A stretch of 64,000 nucleotides of DNA, taken from assembly GCA_018806915.1 (NCBI GenBank), contig JAGKQI010000047.1:1550001-1614000 (forward strand). Reading direction: 5' to 3'. The position numbers and the translations under genes were made by a program. Source of the DNA: Phytophthora colocasiae. Its lineage: Eukaryota > Oomycota > Peronosporomycetes > Peronosporales > Peronosporaceae. The notes under the pieces are model-generated. The model was not told the DNA's origin, did not search any database, and saw nothing but the letters and a program-made list of their open reading frames with translations. Positions 9,527 to 20,184 of this stretch are shown piece by piece; the stretch's first letter is position 1, and each line of letters opens with the position of its first letter.

Positions 9527-11747
9527 GCAAGCCGACGTAGAACACCGGGTGTGTTCGCATCCGCTTTGGCAAGTCAAGCGTGTATGCCAGGCCCTTCTTG
9601 GCCACGACCGTAAATGGTCCGATGAAACGCGGACGCAATTTCGTCTTAAAGACATTTGACACTGCATGTGTAGGTAGGTTCTTAGCGTTTAATAAAACCT
9701 GGTCACCGACCTTAAATTCCCATACATTGCTTCTACCTTTTGTATCCGCTTGTTCCTTCTGAACGTCTTGGCTTTCAGCCATCGCGTCACGTACACGGCG
9801 TAATACGCTCAATCTCACCGAGAGGAAGTCATCGACTTGTTTACGCACAGCAGAAGGGCTGATATCAGCAAGCTCGGAGTCGAGCGACGGCACAGCCTCT
9901 CCCCCACCAAGCCCAAGGCTACCGCGTGGCGGAGTGAGCGGAACGCGCGGGTGCGCAAGGCCGTTCACGTAGAACGGGGTGAAGCCTGTCGAGGCATGCA
10001 CCGCATTGTTCATGGAGAACTCAACGAGAGGGAGCATAGCGCTCCAACGCTTCGGCGTTTCAGCGCATACGCTGCGGAGGATGTCCTCCAGAACGCGGTT
10101 CACGCGTTCGGTCTGACCGTCGGTCTGCGGATGGTCCGCCGTGGACATGTCCAGTCGAGTGCCCAGCACCTTGAAGACGGACGTCCAGAAGTGACCCGTG
10201 AAACGGGGATCTCGATCCGAGACAATGGTCTCAGGCAGCCCATGCTGGCGGAAGACCCGATCGATGAAGATCGTCGCTGTACCAGCACCATCGACGGTGT
10301 CCGGCACAGCCGCTAGATGAGCCATCTTGCTCAGACGGTCAACAAAGACCACCACGCCCGTGTTGCCTGCCGAGTCCTTCGGCAGGCCAAACACAAAGTC
10401 CATACTTATGGACTGCCAACACCCAGAGGGTACAGGTAAGCTCGCCAAAGGCGCAGCCGCATGCGGCGAGGGTTTAACCCGCTGACACGTCTCGCACGTG
10501 CGCACATATGTGCTGACCCACTTGTACATCTTCGGCCACCAGTACATGGAGCTCACCGAGCCGTACGTCTTCTCGCGACCGAGGTGGCCGCCTGTGGGTG
10601 TGTCGTGAGCCTCATAGAGGATACGGTACTTCAGATCCTCATCGTGAGGAACTACCACTCGTGGTGGGTCATCCTGACCCGTGCTGTAGTACAGCAGACC
10701 GCCTTCCAGGCTGTAGCGTTGGAGTCTCGCCTTTAGGCGTCGTGACAGAGTCACCTTTGAGTCTTTAAACTCATCGCTCCCCAGAGCTTGGAGCAACGCG
10801 ACACAAGAGTCGTCCTGAGCGTACGCTGCTCGAACCATGTCCGTCACGGACGACGTCACCGAGGTGACATGAGATAACTCATAGTCCGGGCGACGTGATA
10901 ACGCGTCAGCGAGGACGTTCTGCCTGCCAGGCTTGTACTTCACCTCGAAGTTATACTCCGCAAAGAAGGAGAGCCATCGGGCCATCCTCTGCGAGAGGTG
11001 AGGCGACTGCGTCGCTGTGCGTAGTGACGCATGATCCGTGTAGATCACAAACGGCTTGGAGCCGAGCAGGTGAACCCTGAATTTGACGAGAGCGTACTTC
11101 ATCGCAAGTAGCTCCTTGTCATGAACTGGATAGTTCTTCTCAGCAGCCTTGAGCTGTCGCGACTCAAACGCAATGACGCGTTCGCGCCCTTCGGCGTCCG
11201 CTTGTAGCAAAGCACTGCCGATGGCAAAGTCCGAGGCGTCACAGACGACAATAAACGGACGAGCGGGGTCTGGCAGCGCCAGTATCGGTGCCTGAAGCAG
11301 GCTATCCTTGATACAAGTGAACGCATTCTCGTGCTCGGCACGCCATACCCACTCGGCATCCTTCTTAAGGAGATCCGTCAGTGGCCGAGCCAACTCAGCG
11401 TAGTTCTCGCTGTACTTGTGCAAGTAGTTGGCCAAACCCAGCCACTTACGCAAGTCCTTCTGGTTCAAGGGAACCGGCCAATCCACAATGGCCTTGACCT
11501 TTGCTGGATCAGCACGAAGGCCATGCTTCCCAATGAAGCACCCTAGGAAGGGGATTTCTTCCGCGCCAAAGACGCACTTGTCTGCGTTGGCGTACAGCTT
11601 GTTCGTGCGCATGCACTCGAGCACAGCTCTCACGTGTTCCACGTGCACCTCAACGTCAGTCTTGCCGTGTTCGGCCTGACTGTGGACGAACACGTCGTCA
11701 AAGTACGTTTGTGCGAATGCCCGTAGGGGCCTGAACAGCTGCGTCAC
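9189..11747 (-). pseudogene. Gypsy pol: RT C-terminus, RNase H, integrase
   Basis: Begins inside reverse transcriptase with 'VTQLFRPL' and the catalytic 'YFDDVFVHS'. RNase H follows ('VVCDASDFAIGSALLQ', later 'VHDKELLAMKYAL' and 'IYTDHASL'). Integrase has its HHCC zinc site ('HDTPTGGHLG...CETCQRVKP'), then the DDE core: Asp in 'SISMDFVFGLP', Asp in 'IVSDRDPRF', Glu in 'DGQTERVNR'. The GPF-like end 'HPVFYVGLLKPYRDP' is followed by a low-complexity linker that stops at 9189. Upstream it is cut by the MITE at 11750-12356. Joining across the MITE keeps the frame because MITE plus one TA is 609 bp, but the MITE itself carries stops. All catalytic residues seen are intact. Confidence 0.93.
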
Positions 11748-11749
11748 TA

Positions 11750-12356
11750 CACCTTTGCCCGTCCAATCTGGGAATAGCCTCAAGCAAAGTGGTACCGTCA
11801 TATTTACCTTATCGCAAATATCATATTGAAGTTGGTAATCAGCATTGAATCTGAGAATAGTTGCAGTCAAGCAGCAGGACTCGCAAGGCCAGTCAAAACT
11901 TGCTGCCTTCTTGCCACGCGCGAAGGAGCCCGCCTTCGCGCCCAAACCTGCCGCCTTTGCGCCTGAATGAGTGGTGGGCACACGTTCGCGCCAAAACGCG
12001 TACGAGCAGCGGCAAAAAGCGCTCAGGTCCGAGGCTATCACAATCCAATCTCCGCTTTCTGCTCAAGACACCCTTCAAGCGATGTCCCGCCAAGCCTCTC
12101 TCGCCAAGCACTCCCCGGCTGAAAAGCTCCGTGTCCTGACTGCCTTCCGCGCTGGTCGCTCTGACTGGCTTGCTGTCGCCGCGAGTAACGGCGCGTAGGC
12201 GATGCACAAGCCAGACACGTTGTGTCGGTTCGCCTTGGATGCAAGCATTCCCTGATTCATTGATGTTTAGCGAGTAGTAGTGTGATATTTGCGATAAGGT
12301 AAATATGACGGTACCACTTTGCTTGAGGCTATTCCCAGATTGGACGGGCAAAGGTG
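11750..12356 (+). mobile_element. Tc1/mariner-type MITE inside gypsy RT
   Basis: A 607-bp insertion with perfect 74-bp terminal inverted repeats (11750-11823 and 12283-12356) beginning CACCTTTGCCCGTCC, flanked by TA (11748-11749 and 12357-12358). Removing it with one TA restores the RT reading frame ('FNRL' to 'VTQLF'), so the boundary is clear. On the plus strand an open stretch (11971-12198) ends 'KLRVLTAFRAGRSDWLAVA', which resembles the helix-turn-helix start of Tc1/mariner-type transposases. It is therefore likely an internal deletion derivative of a larger autonomous element. Confidence 0.9.
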
Positions 12357-12358
12357 TA

Positions 12359-14288
12359 GACGATTGAACGTTGCGGGCGCGTTCGAGAGCCCTTGGGGCA
12401 TGACGAGCCACTCCCAGAGCATACCGCTCGGGGTGCTCACCGCTGTAAGCGGAATATCACTGGCTCGCATGAGCAGCTGATAGTACCCATCGACTAAGTC
12501 GAGTGCACTGTACATGGTGCAACCCACCATGTTGTTCTGAAGAACATCCTTCCTAGGAATCGGCGTCTGCGCCGGAATCGTGGCAGTGTTGAGCTTGTTA
12601 AAAGCGTGAACGATACGCCACTTGCCATTCGGCTTTCTGACACAGAACGTTGGCGCGGAATGCGGAGACTTGCTCTCGCGCACGAGACCCGCCGCGTGCT
12701 TCGCACGGAAGAAGGCGTCAATGACGTCGCATTGCTCTTTAGGAAGAGGCCACTGTCGGGTCACGCAGTACTTAGTTCCGGGAACTAAGTCGATCTCATG
12801 ACGAACGCCTCGGTCGGGAGGCAGGCCACTCGGTGGTTCCTTCGAGACAACGTCTCCATATTCCTTCAGCAAGGAGTGGAAGGGATCCGAGGGATTCTTG
12901 AGGATCTCCGATCCACTCCTGGCGTTCAACGCCTTCTTGACTTCGGCCAAGACGGACTCGTCAACGAGGGACGACGAGTTTAACTCCTCCTCAGGTCGAA
13001 CGATGACCACCTCGGCGAATTCGCCAGCCTTCAAGGCATCGCCAAAGTCGGCGAAGGACATCTCTTCTAGCTCAAGGAGCTTGTCAACACTTGGCAAGTC
13101 GTCCAGCAGGACACTGCCTTCGGCACTACCGCCCACTCCATCAACCAGAGTGTATAGCTGCCCACAGCCCTCCGGTGCGTCGGCACTTGACGTCACGGAT
13201 GACTCAGACGCAGAGCGTCTCGCCCGAAGGGCCTTACGACGTCTTCGCCTAGCCGAAGATCGTCTACTCGACGGAGTACGTGCCGTCGCACAAGTTTCGG
13301 CCTCTCTCGGCCCAGTGTCAGGGACACTCAGCGATCCACTCGGTCGACGACCGATGCCGCTCAGCGGAGTACGTGCCGCTGCACAATCAATGACCGTAAC
13401 AGGTCCAGTGTCAGAGACACTAAGCGATCGACTTGGTCCACGACCAGTATCACTCGACGGAGTACGTGCCGCCCCACAGTTCACGGCCTGGTAAGGCCCG
13501 ATGCCATCGGCATCCAGTGACGGTCCATGACCGGCGTCACTCGGGTTACGTGAGCTTTGCCCACACGTTGACTCACTGCCAACCAGCGCTATGCGCTCAA
13601 CAGGGCTGCGATCCTCGCACTCGGTGCTGTCCACTAACTCGGACACAGCGACTTCCAGCATCATTGCCGACTCGGCTCGATGCTCGCGCCAATAGCGCTT
13701 CTGCTTCCTAGCAGAGGTGGGTTCATGACTCGCCAAAGCTCCACTAGGAGAGAAGTGCGTAGCACCTAAGGTCTTCGACCTCCAGTCGATCCATGGCTCG
13801 TGGCGCTCCAGCCACGCCATACCAAGGATGAGGTCGTACCTCGAATCCAGGTCCAAGACCAAGCAGCGTTCCACGCTGTCGAAGTCCAGGAACTTCAGCC
13901 GTAGGTCCATGGGGACCTTGGCTGCCGTGACACGGACGCCCGTCGCTAGACGGACAGTGACGGTGTCACCTCTTCGCGCTCGAAGCGCCTCAGCATATTG
14001 CTGACTACCCTCAACGGTGGAGCGTCTGACGTAGTTGCCAGACGCTCCTGAATCGATCAACACGATCCACGGCTTCTCGAAGCCCTTCACGTCCACATGG
14101 ACGACCAGCAAGCCCTGCTTGCTCACACGTTCCGTGTTCAAGAGCACGGAGCTCTTCGGGGCTGAGCCCCAGTGCCTCTCACGCACTGCAGAACTCAGTT
14201 CTTCCCAGTAGACCGCCCCGCGTCTACTGGGAGCCGTCGTTTCCCTGGGCAGAGCCCAAAGCGGGACCCGCGACAGGGTTGCGGCCAT
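12359..14288 (-). pseudogene. Gypsy pol: protease and RT N-terminus
   Basis: Starts overlapping the end of gag by 65 bp in another frame, as expected for frameshifted gag-pol expression. The aspartic protease has the active site 'VLIDSGASGNYV' and the flap-end motif 'DLILGMAWLERH'. A Ser/Thr-rich linker follows that contains about three repeats of 93 bp (near 13270-13550). RT then runs from 'HEIDLVPGT' through 'GKWRIVHAFNKLN' and 'YSALDLVDGYYQL' to 'MPQGLSNAPATFNR', where the MITE interrupts it just before the YFDD block. The part read here is otherwise open. Confidence 0.92.
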
Positions 14289-15200
14289 TCTGGCCGGCGC
14301 GCTCTTTGCGCAGAGGGCAGTTGGGCCTCAGGTGTGTGGGACTACCACACGTGTAGCACCGACGAGTGCTCATACGCTGCACCGCAGCTCGTAGCTCGGC
14401 TACTTCATCTTCAGCATAGCTGAGGTCCATGGGTTCGGGTCCCCCGGACCCTGTGCTATTAGCACCGACCCTCGACAACTTAAAGTTGTGTTCAGCATTC
14501 AATGCCACGCTAACAGCGTCCTCGAAGGTGCGAGGATTCTGACGGAATGCCTCCGTCCTGGCCACGCCAGCTCTCAGACCTTCCATGAAGATAGTCACAG
14601 TGACCACCTCAGGTAGAGGATCGGCAGCCATGCCGGCAATGAGCGTGCGCAGCTCTTGGACATAGTCCACCAGGTCCTTCTTGCCCTGTCGGCAAGCGAG
14701 GAAGCGTGACCGCACGCGATACGCCTGGTTAGGTGGAGCAAATACTTGCGTAAGTTTGGCCTTAAGCTCACCCCAAGTGGGGAAGGCCATTTCTACCGAC
14801 GTCCCAGACGTCAAGGCCCATTCTCGTGCTCGACCTTCGAGCTTAGAGATGGCGAACGCCACGCGTTGGCCTTCCAACTGGAGCATAGCGGCCCCCATGG
14901 CCATCTCGACCTCTCGGGTCCACAATAGGAGGTTCTCTCCTTCGTGCCCGTGAAAGTTCTTCACGCTGAGCGTGACGGGCTTAGCTCTCGGAGCGGGATT
15001 AACTCCTTTACATTCCGCTGAATGTGCTCAACGAGAGCGTTCTCGTACGAGGCAAATGCCTCCAGGCGCGCGTTGACGGCCTCCGGCCCTTGAGACGCAA
15101 GGTGCGCCATACCTTCAGGGCCCAGCAAGGACGTAAGCTTGTTAAGCGTGTCCCGCTGACTCGGAGTCAAGTGAGCGTATGCTTCTGGCTCCATTCTCAC
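14224..15200 (-). pseudogene. Gypsy gag with one frameshift
   Basis: The N-terminal part (14961-15200, ATG at 15200) and the main part (up to 14964, no ATG) are in different frames but abut at one point, so a one-base indel near 14990-15010 most simply explains the break. The main part has the retrotransposon gag fold region ('[19 protein letters not shown]', 'QVFAPPNQ', '[12 protein letters not shown]') and a zinc knuckle '[14 protein letters not shown]' that fits CX2CX4HX4C. It packages element RNA into virus-like particles. Confidence 0.9.
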
Positions 15201-15232
15201 AGAGAAACAGTCTTCAACTCAGGAGTTGGATT

Positions 15233-15249
15233 GACTACAAGTGCTACCA
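15233..15249 (-). promoter_or_regulatory. Candidate primer-binding site
   Basis: Two bases inside the 5' LTR, minus strand TGGTAGCACTTGTAGTC. The leading TGG is the complement of a tRNA CCA end, and the position is right for a primer site. I could not assign the tRNA. Confidence 0.5.
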
Positions 15250-15251
15250 GA

Positions 15252-15663
15252 TGCAGCGGGGCTGCGTAGGTGTGCACGGCACAGAGGAAGTTGGGTTGAC
15301 TCGTAGAGTCCTGCTTGCAAGGCACTAGCCTTCGGTTCTATACAAGAACCAAGTAGTCCACTAAATACGGGACTCTCACAATCAGTGTCCCTATAATAAA
15401 GGAACTAACACTAATTATGTAAAATGCAAACTGATTTTTATTTATTTTATTGCCCTAATCCTGAATGTAACGGATTTAGTATCTAACATACTAAATCCTA
15501 ATCAAATGTAATGTGTGGCTCTGAGCTAACAGCCAGCAACTGGCTACATATGTGACGTGTGAGAAACACTATGTGTTGTACACGGATCTGTGACTTGTGA
15601 CCTGGATGGTGTATACCACACCTATTGTAGCCAAGGCGCGCAGCGCCGTGTAACCCCGTTACA
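15252..15663 (-). repeat. 5' LTR of the gypsy element
   Basis: 412-bp LTR, partner of 7180-7589, with the same TG...CA ends. It is followed by the target duplication ACACG at 15664-15668. It should carry the element promoter for minus-strand transcription. Confidence 0.95.
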
Positions 15664-15708
15664 ACACGTGTCCACGCATTAGAACCATGTGAGTGTTTGG
15701 TCTCACTC

Positions 15709-17321
15709 CTACACCTTAGAGTTTTGCATGGCGTCATCGCCCGAAGCCTTCCAGCATGTATCACACATACAGGTGAACCACGTTTCGTCGCCGTAATGTA
15801 CTGTGATCTGGGCTCCGGCTTTCACGTCCTTTAGCATGCGCACAAGCACCTTCACATCAACTCCATTACGCACCTCCACGAACGTAGCATTGGGGTCGCA
15901 GGAATGACTAATGAAACGCATGATTGACCCGCATCGCAACGCATCCACGTACACGTATTTCTTCCGCACAGACTTGGTATGCATGAGCAAAGTGTAGCCA
16001 CTGTTTTGCTTGACAGCCACTGGCGGCTGTCCAGGCACAACAGCATCGTATTCGCTCAATTCACCCGTGTATTCACCCACAATATCGCCCACGTCCATAT
16101 CAGCGGTCGTGTACACGCTCAGGCCCACTCGTTCAGTGTTGAATAGTTTGAGGGTCTCTCGTACACGTGGCGTGTTGCTGCATAGGGCCCCCAGCTTACA
16201 TGAGCTTGGCGTACAGAAGACAGCGGCGACGGCGTTGTCGCACGTGTCGATGAAGCAGTCACCTTCGCAGCGACACTCGCCGAAGTCCCCTAAGTCCGGA
16301 AACACAATCCCATGTGAAACACTGGTTTCGATCCGCTGCACACCCTCCGGCCACGGAACTTCTGCGTGAGCGAATCTTGGATCGTGGACTGCCGGACTGT
16401 ATGTCTTTCTTCTTTCATGTAGATCAACCAATCGCAGCCTAACAGTGGCCATTGCAAGAAGGTTCTTCATCTTTAGTGCAGTAACCGTGTGCGCGTGGTG
16501 AATTTGGGTTCCGCTGCGGGTGACCGCACACTTCCGTTGATCACGGCGCTTGCGTGACCGGCTGACATGCCATTCGCCTGCTCGGCGTTTCTTCTGGTGC
16601 CTGATTCGGGCGCGAGCATAACGATTCGGGATGCTGCTCAGGTACTCCTTAGCATCCAGAAGCTCATCGTCCGTTGGAGTCGGTCCAGGCTCTGAAACAC
16701 CACCACTGTCAGATGCTGTATCAGGCGACGTCACTAAATCGATCACAATGCACTTACGCGTTGCCGATACGTCGGATTCCTCGCTCCTATTAGACGTAGA
16801 ATCTTCATTGCCACCGGTATTGCTGCAGCTGCACCCGCTGAGATGCGTTACGGAGGTGTTGGACGTCTTTGCGATCGCCAATGGTGGCATCGTTTCACTA
16901 TCTCCAGCTCTGATCGTCCCTGCACTGTCTCGCGTGGATACCTCGCGTCGGGACGTAAGTACTTGATGGGCTGAATCAAATGCCCAGCTGCCAGCGCTAA
17001 ATTGAGAGTGCTGGACTTGGTTGGTGCATCGAACGTTCCTTCTACGAGCTTGTACGTCCTGAGTTTCCGCCACTTGGCAGTGTTAGGCTCCACACTCTTG
17101 CCCGAAATGTCTGCTGTCCTGCGCATTATATTGTCCAGCGGGAGGAGCTCTTCCGTATTCAAACGCACTGGGTACAGACCGTCTTGGTTGTCGATCCGTA
17201 CGACCACGGCAGATCGGTGTCCTCGCTTGTCACCACACACAAACGCTCGAGAAAAATACTCGATCTCATCGCCAGCTCTAAGGGTCTCCTCAGGGAGCTC
17301 TGCTGCAGACAGTCCCGGCAT
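15709..17321 (-). CDS. SET-domain lysine methyltransferase-like protein
   Basis: Two overlapping frames appear to form one protein. The upstream one (ATG at 17321, open to 16848) reads 'GDEIEYFSRAFVCGDKRG' and 'SAVVVRIDNQDGLYPVRL'. The downstream one (15709-17073) has no ATG at its start but holds the SET region: a Cys-rich pre-SET/AWS-like block ('CRCEGDCFIDTC', 'CKLGALC'), 'GDIVGEYTGEL', 'SGYTLLMHTK', 'MRFISHSCDPNATF', 'ITVHYGDE' and a post-SET Cys group ('CMCDTCW'). The usual NHSC is SHSC here. The link between frames needs an intron or a frameshift between about 16850 and 17070. A poly-Arg/Lys stretch may be a nuclear signal. SAM-dependent histone methylation is expected from the family. 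It faces the MULE transposase, and transposon carriage is possible. Confidence 0.75.
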
Positions 17322-17330
17322 CTTCACTTT

Positions 17331-18243
17331 GCGGGTGCTGGGCGTCCACGTGTTTGATGCGGCGATTAATACGAGGGTGGCCGACGAGAAGTGAGCCCTG
17401 CTCGGTGGTCATCGCAAGAAATGTAGCGTGGACCACACATTCCTTTGTACATTCAGCGCACCTTCAGGCCACATCTTAGCTGCATGTTTATGACCTGCGA
17501 CGCAGCCAGGGTTGTGATCTGCACGACAAGGCCAGTGCACAAAGTGCACTGGCCTTGTCGTTTTGTGTTCAAATCCTATCAGGATGTGTTGTGTTGGTCA
17601 GATTTTGAAATGTGTTTATAACGTTTTCTCGTGGAGTGGATGTGAATCTGCCACCTTGACTTCATACCACTGACCAGCGGTGGACCTCTTCGCGGTCTCA
17701 AGTGGTACGCAAGACGGTCTCCTCAAACGATCGCTTCAGCGCAGTATCAGCTCGTTAAAAAGAAACGGCGTCCCAGATGCAGTCTGTGGTCTGCACACCT
17801 CGTTCTCACTTCTCAACTTTCTCGGGTCAAACAACGTCGCCTTCGCTCTCTACACCGTACCAAAGCCCATTTCCTATCCTGTTCGAACACTCGTTGAAGT
17901 GAGAGATAGAGATAGGTACAACGCTGTCTCAAAATTCGTGAGCGAATTTCGGGTGTCGGTCGACCTGTTGCTTGTACGCAACTCAACATCGACAGCATTC
18001 ACAGCGACAGAAAACGGAGACTTTCGATCCCCTTGTCCTCTCCGCAAGTTGCTGGACAGACGCCGAGCCGACCGGACTCAACAAGCTTCGGCTTTCAAAT
18101 CCAGCACCTCCAGTCATCCACGAACGGCGCGGCGCAGCCATCTGACCAGTCCGACGACAAGAACTGCAGTCGGCGTGTCGTAACTCGTTCACCTCTCATT
18201 TTACGCGCCAGACAGCAAGTGCACAACTGATTTTTCCACCGCA
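17331..18243. other. Intergenic region upstream of RWP-RK gene B
   Basis: Between the divergent SET gene and RWP-RK gene B. It holds the 18-bp hairpin at 17523-17561. A sequence resembling the oomycete initiator (CTCATTTTAC, near 18196) lies about 45 bp before the RWP-RK ATG and may be its transcription start. The frame 17680-18183 has no recognisable domain and is probably not a gene. Confidence 0.4.
17523..17561. repeat. Perfect 18-bp hairpin, 3-base loop
   Basis: Arms ACGACAAGGCCAGTGCAC and its exact complement flank AAA. It is followed by CAAATCCT, as is the smaller hairpin at 3248-3278. Together the two bracket the MULE/SET/gypsy nest, but in the same orientation with respect to that string. 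Confidence 0.8.
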
Positions 18244-19146
18244 ATGGAGGCTTTCGCCATCGTTCCGCCGGCCAAGACGTCGGTCTCGTTGCCTCCTTTG
18301 ATGCACAAGCGCCAGCTCTCCAGTACCAATGCAGCCGACTCGCCGGTCAAGCGTCGCAAGCTGTCGGAGCCCGTCTCATCACCGGATTCAACGTCGTCCG
18401 TAGGTTCTACAAGTTCCAAGTCGCGTCCCAACATGACGGCGTCAAGCAGTATCACGCTCGACATGCTACGTCCACACTTTGAAGAGCCATTGGCTAAAGT
18501 TGCAGCGAGCTTCGGTATCTGTGTGACGTTACTCAAGAAAATCTGCCGTCGACACGGCATCGCCCGTTGGCCGCACCGTCAGATCACCGGTCTGCGCAAG
18601 AGCATCGCGTCCATGGAACACGCTATCGGCTACTTTGACGGTGCCAGGCGCGAGTCGTATGCCGAGCAGTTGCTCAAGCAGAAGAACAAATTGGCTGCGC
18701 TACTGGAAGATCCGACGACGAGCAACCCGCTACTTGCCAATGAAGACGATAACCACGTTGAAAGAGTCCGAAGGACAGCTAAAGTACCAGTGGCGAGGAG
18801 CTACGAGGTGGCGCCGGTGTCGATGACCCGTGCATCATCGCCCACCGGTCCGTTGCTGGCTGAATCGCCCTACCAAGGACCATCTTCACTAGCGATTTCG
18901 GTACAACCATCGCCAATGTGGCTTCCAACACCACAGACGAGCTACGTGCAAAAGTACCAACAGCTCTGTCCACCACCTAAGCTCGAGCAGTCTCCAACCA
19001 CCAGCTACTACGTTCCTGGCGTAGTACCAGTTGGTTCAACTCCGGTTATTCACTTGCCTCCACTGCGACGAGAGTCGCGAGCAATGCTGCCACCGATTTC
19101 GTCGTTAGTAGTAGGAAACAACTCGGCTCCAATGTCGAGGTGGTAG
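18244..19146 (+). CDS. RWP-RK domain transcription factor (copy B)
   Basis: 300-residue single-exon protein. The RWP-RK domain at about residues 74-130 has 'ITLDMLRPHFEEPLAKVA', 'SFGICVTLLKKICRRHGI', 'RWPHRQ' and 'GLRKSIASM'. The signature ends RQ rather than RK. A short charged helix follows ('ESYAEQLLKQKNKLAALL'), then a Pro/Ser-rich tail ending in 'LPPLRRESRAMLPPISSLV', a feature also hinted at near the ends of copies A and C ('LPSIASIL', 'LPSIASLL'), so a conserved C-terminal motif is likely. The start is the first in-frame ATG. Expected to bind DNA in the nucleus. Confidence 0.88.
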   Translation: MEAFAIVPPAKTSVSLPPLMHKRQLSSTNAADSPVKRRKLSEPVSSPDSTSSVGSTSSKSRPNMTASSSITLDMLRPHFEEPLAKVAASFGICVTLLKKICRRHGIARWPHRQITGLRKSIASMEHAIGYFDGARRESYAEQLLKQKNKLAALLEDPTTSNPLLANEDDNHVERVRRTAKVPVARSYEVAPVSMTRASSPTGPLLAESPYQGPSSLAISVQPSPMWLPTPQTSYVQKYQQLCPPPKLEQSPTTSYYVPGVVPVGSTPVIHLPPLRRESRAMLPPISSLVVGNNSAPMSRW

Positions 19147-19439
19147 AATTTACGACAGAGAACAGATAGGTAGAACACAGTAGCTCGACTAATTATTGAA
19201 TCAAAACGACACCAGTATGAATAACAGCTCCGATGTGATGGTGTTACCGGTACAACGGAAAGTATAGAGGACCAGTGAATGGAGCTGGTAATCATCAACT
19301 TGATCGTAAATTTTCGTTACCTTTCCAACGAATCGAACGGAAGGAAAGTAGGTTGGATAGCCGGCTTTATCAAGGAACCAAAGCGCGCCGAACCTCTTCC
19401 CGGCTAGGGATACAAGATGGTTGATCAACACAAGTGGTA

Positions 19440-19886
19440 CCGTCGAGGGCGATTGAATTTGCATCAAGCGCCCTGAAAAAATGCATCACCGGGACGAAAT
19501 GATGCATTCGAGCCGGGGCGGTAATAATTGCATAGGTCGCACGTCGTAAATTCTAGAAGGTCCTCTTGACCAGATTGCCACAATCGCATCCTAGCCGTAC
19601 TTACCTGTAAAAGTATCCCCCCGAACACCCTCCGACTCATTCAAGATGCCTGGTAGCCGTCCTTGAGAGCTCCCTTCCCGCCTTCCTCGCGACCCTGCTG
19701 TCGCCCTTGTAGAAAACTCGATAACCTACCAGAAGTGTGTTGCGTTCGGTAGACAAACTTGTCGGCACCGTCTGTGCACAGTAGTGCCTCAAATGATGCA
19801 CCGAGGAGCAATAAACAAATGCATCATTTCGTCCCGGTGATGCATTTTTTCAGGGCGCTTGATGCAAATTCAAGCGCCCTCGACGG
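19440..19886. mobile_element. TA-flanked MITE with long inverted repeats
   Basis: 447 bp between TA dinucleotides (19438-19439 and 19887-19888). The 72-bp matching blocks 19437-19508 and 19818-19889 differ at one base; the element starts CCGTCGAGGGCG. A smaller palindrome (GGGCGCTTGAATTTGCATCAAGCGCCC-like) lies inside each arm. No coding region. It sits between the convergent RWP-RK B and mucin-like genes. Confidence 0.85.
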
Positions 19887-20184
19887 TACATGTAACTTCC
19901 CAAAACTTGGAATTCCAGAAACAATTCAGCCATTCCGTTGAAAAATACTAACACGAATTTATTAGGCACGGGCTTACTCAAAAACTTTCTTTTCCTACCG
20001 CAGATATGTTGACAAACCACTACAACGGCGGTCGCCTCGATCCGTCCGTCTTCTCTTTCGACGGTGTGCTCATATTCTCCGCAAAGTCGCGGCGATGCAA
20101 ACGGGAGACTCGACAAATCGAAACTTGAACGACGCCATGTTTGACAAACATTGGATTTGACATTCCCCTGGCTCATTTGACACC

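Larger units (their letters stand above)
7180..15663 (-). mobile_element. Ty3/gypsy LTR retrotransposon (chromovirus)
   Basis: An 8484-bp element transcribed on the minus strand. LTRs at 15252-15663 (5') and 7180-7589 (3') start and end TG...CA and are flanked by the 5-bp duplication ACACG. Order in the minus direction: LTR, primer-site candidate, gag, protease, RT, RNase H, integrase, chromodomain, purine tract, LTR. This protease-RT-RNaseH-IN order is that of Ty3/gypsy, and the chromodomain places it among chromoviruses. The LTRs differ by only two one-base indels, so insertion was recent. The coding region is nevertheless broken by a gag frameshift, a MITE within RT and an in-frame TGA before the chromodomain. 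This copy is therefore not autonomous. Confidence 0.95.

Noticed and set aside
17541..17580. GTTCAAATCC as a tRNA B box
   Set aside because: The surrounding sequence forms a simple perfect hairpin and no cloverleaf could be drawn.
17680..18183. 167-codon frame upstream of RWP-RK gene B
   Set aside because: No domain; it overlaps the likely promoter and leader of the next gene.
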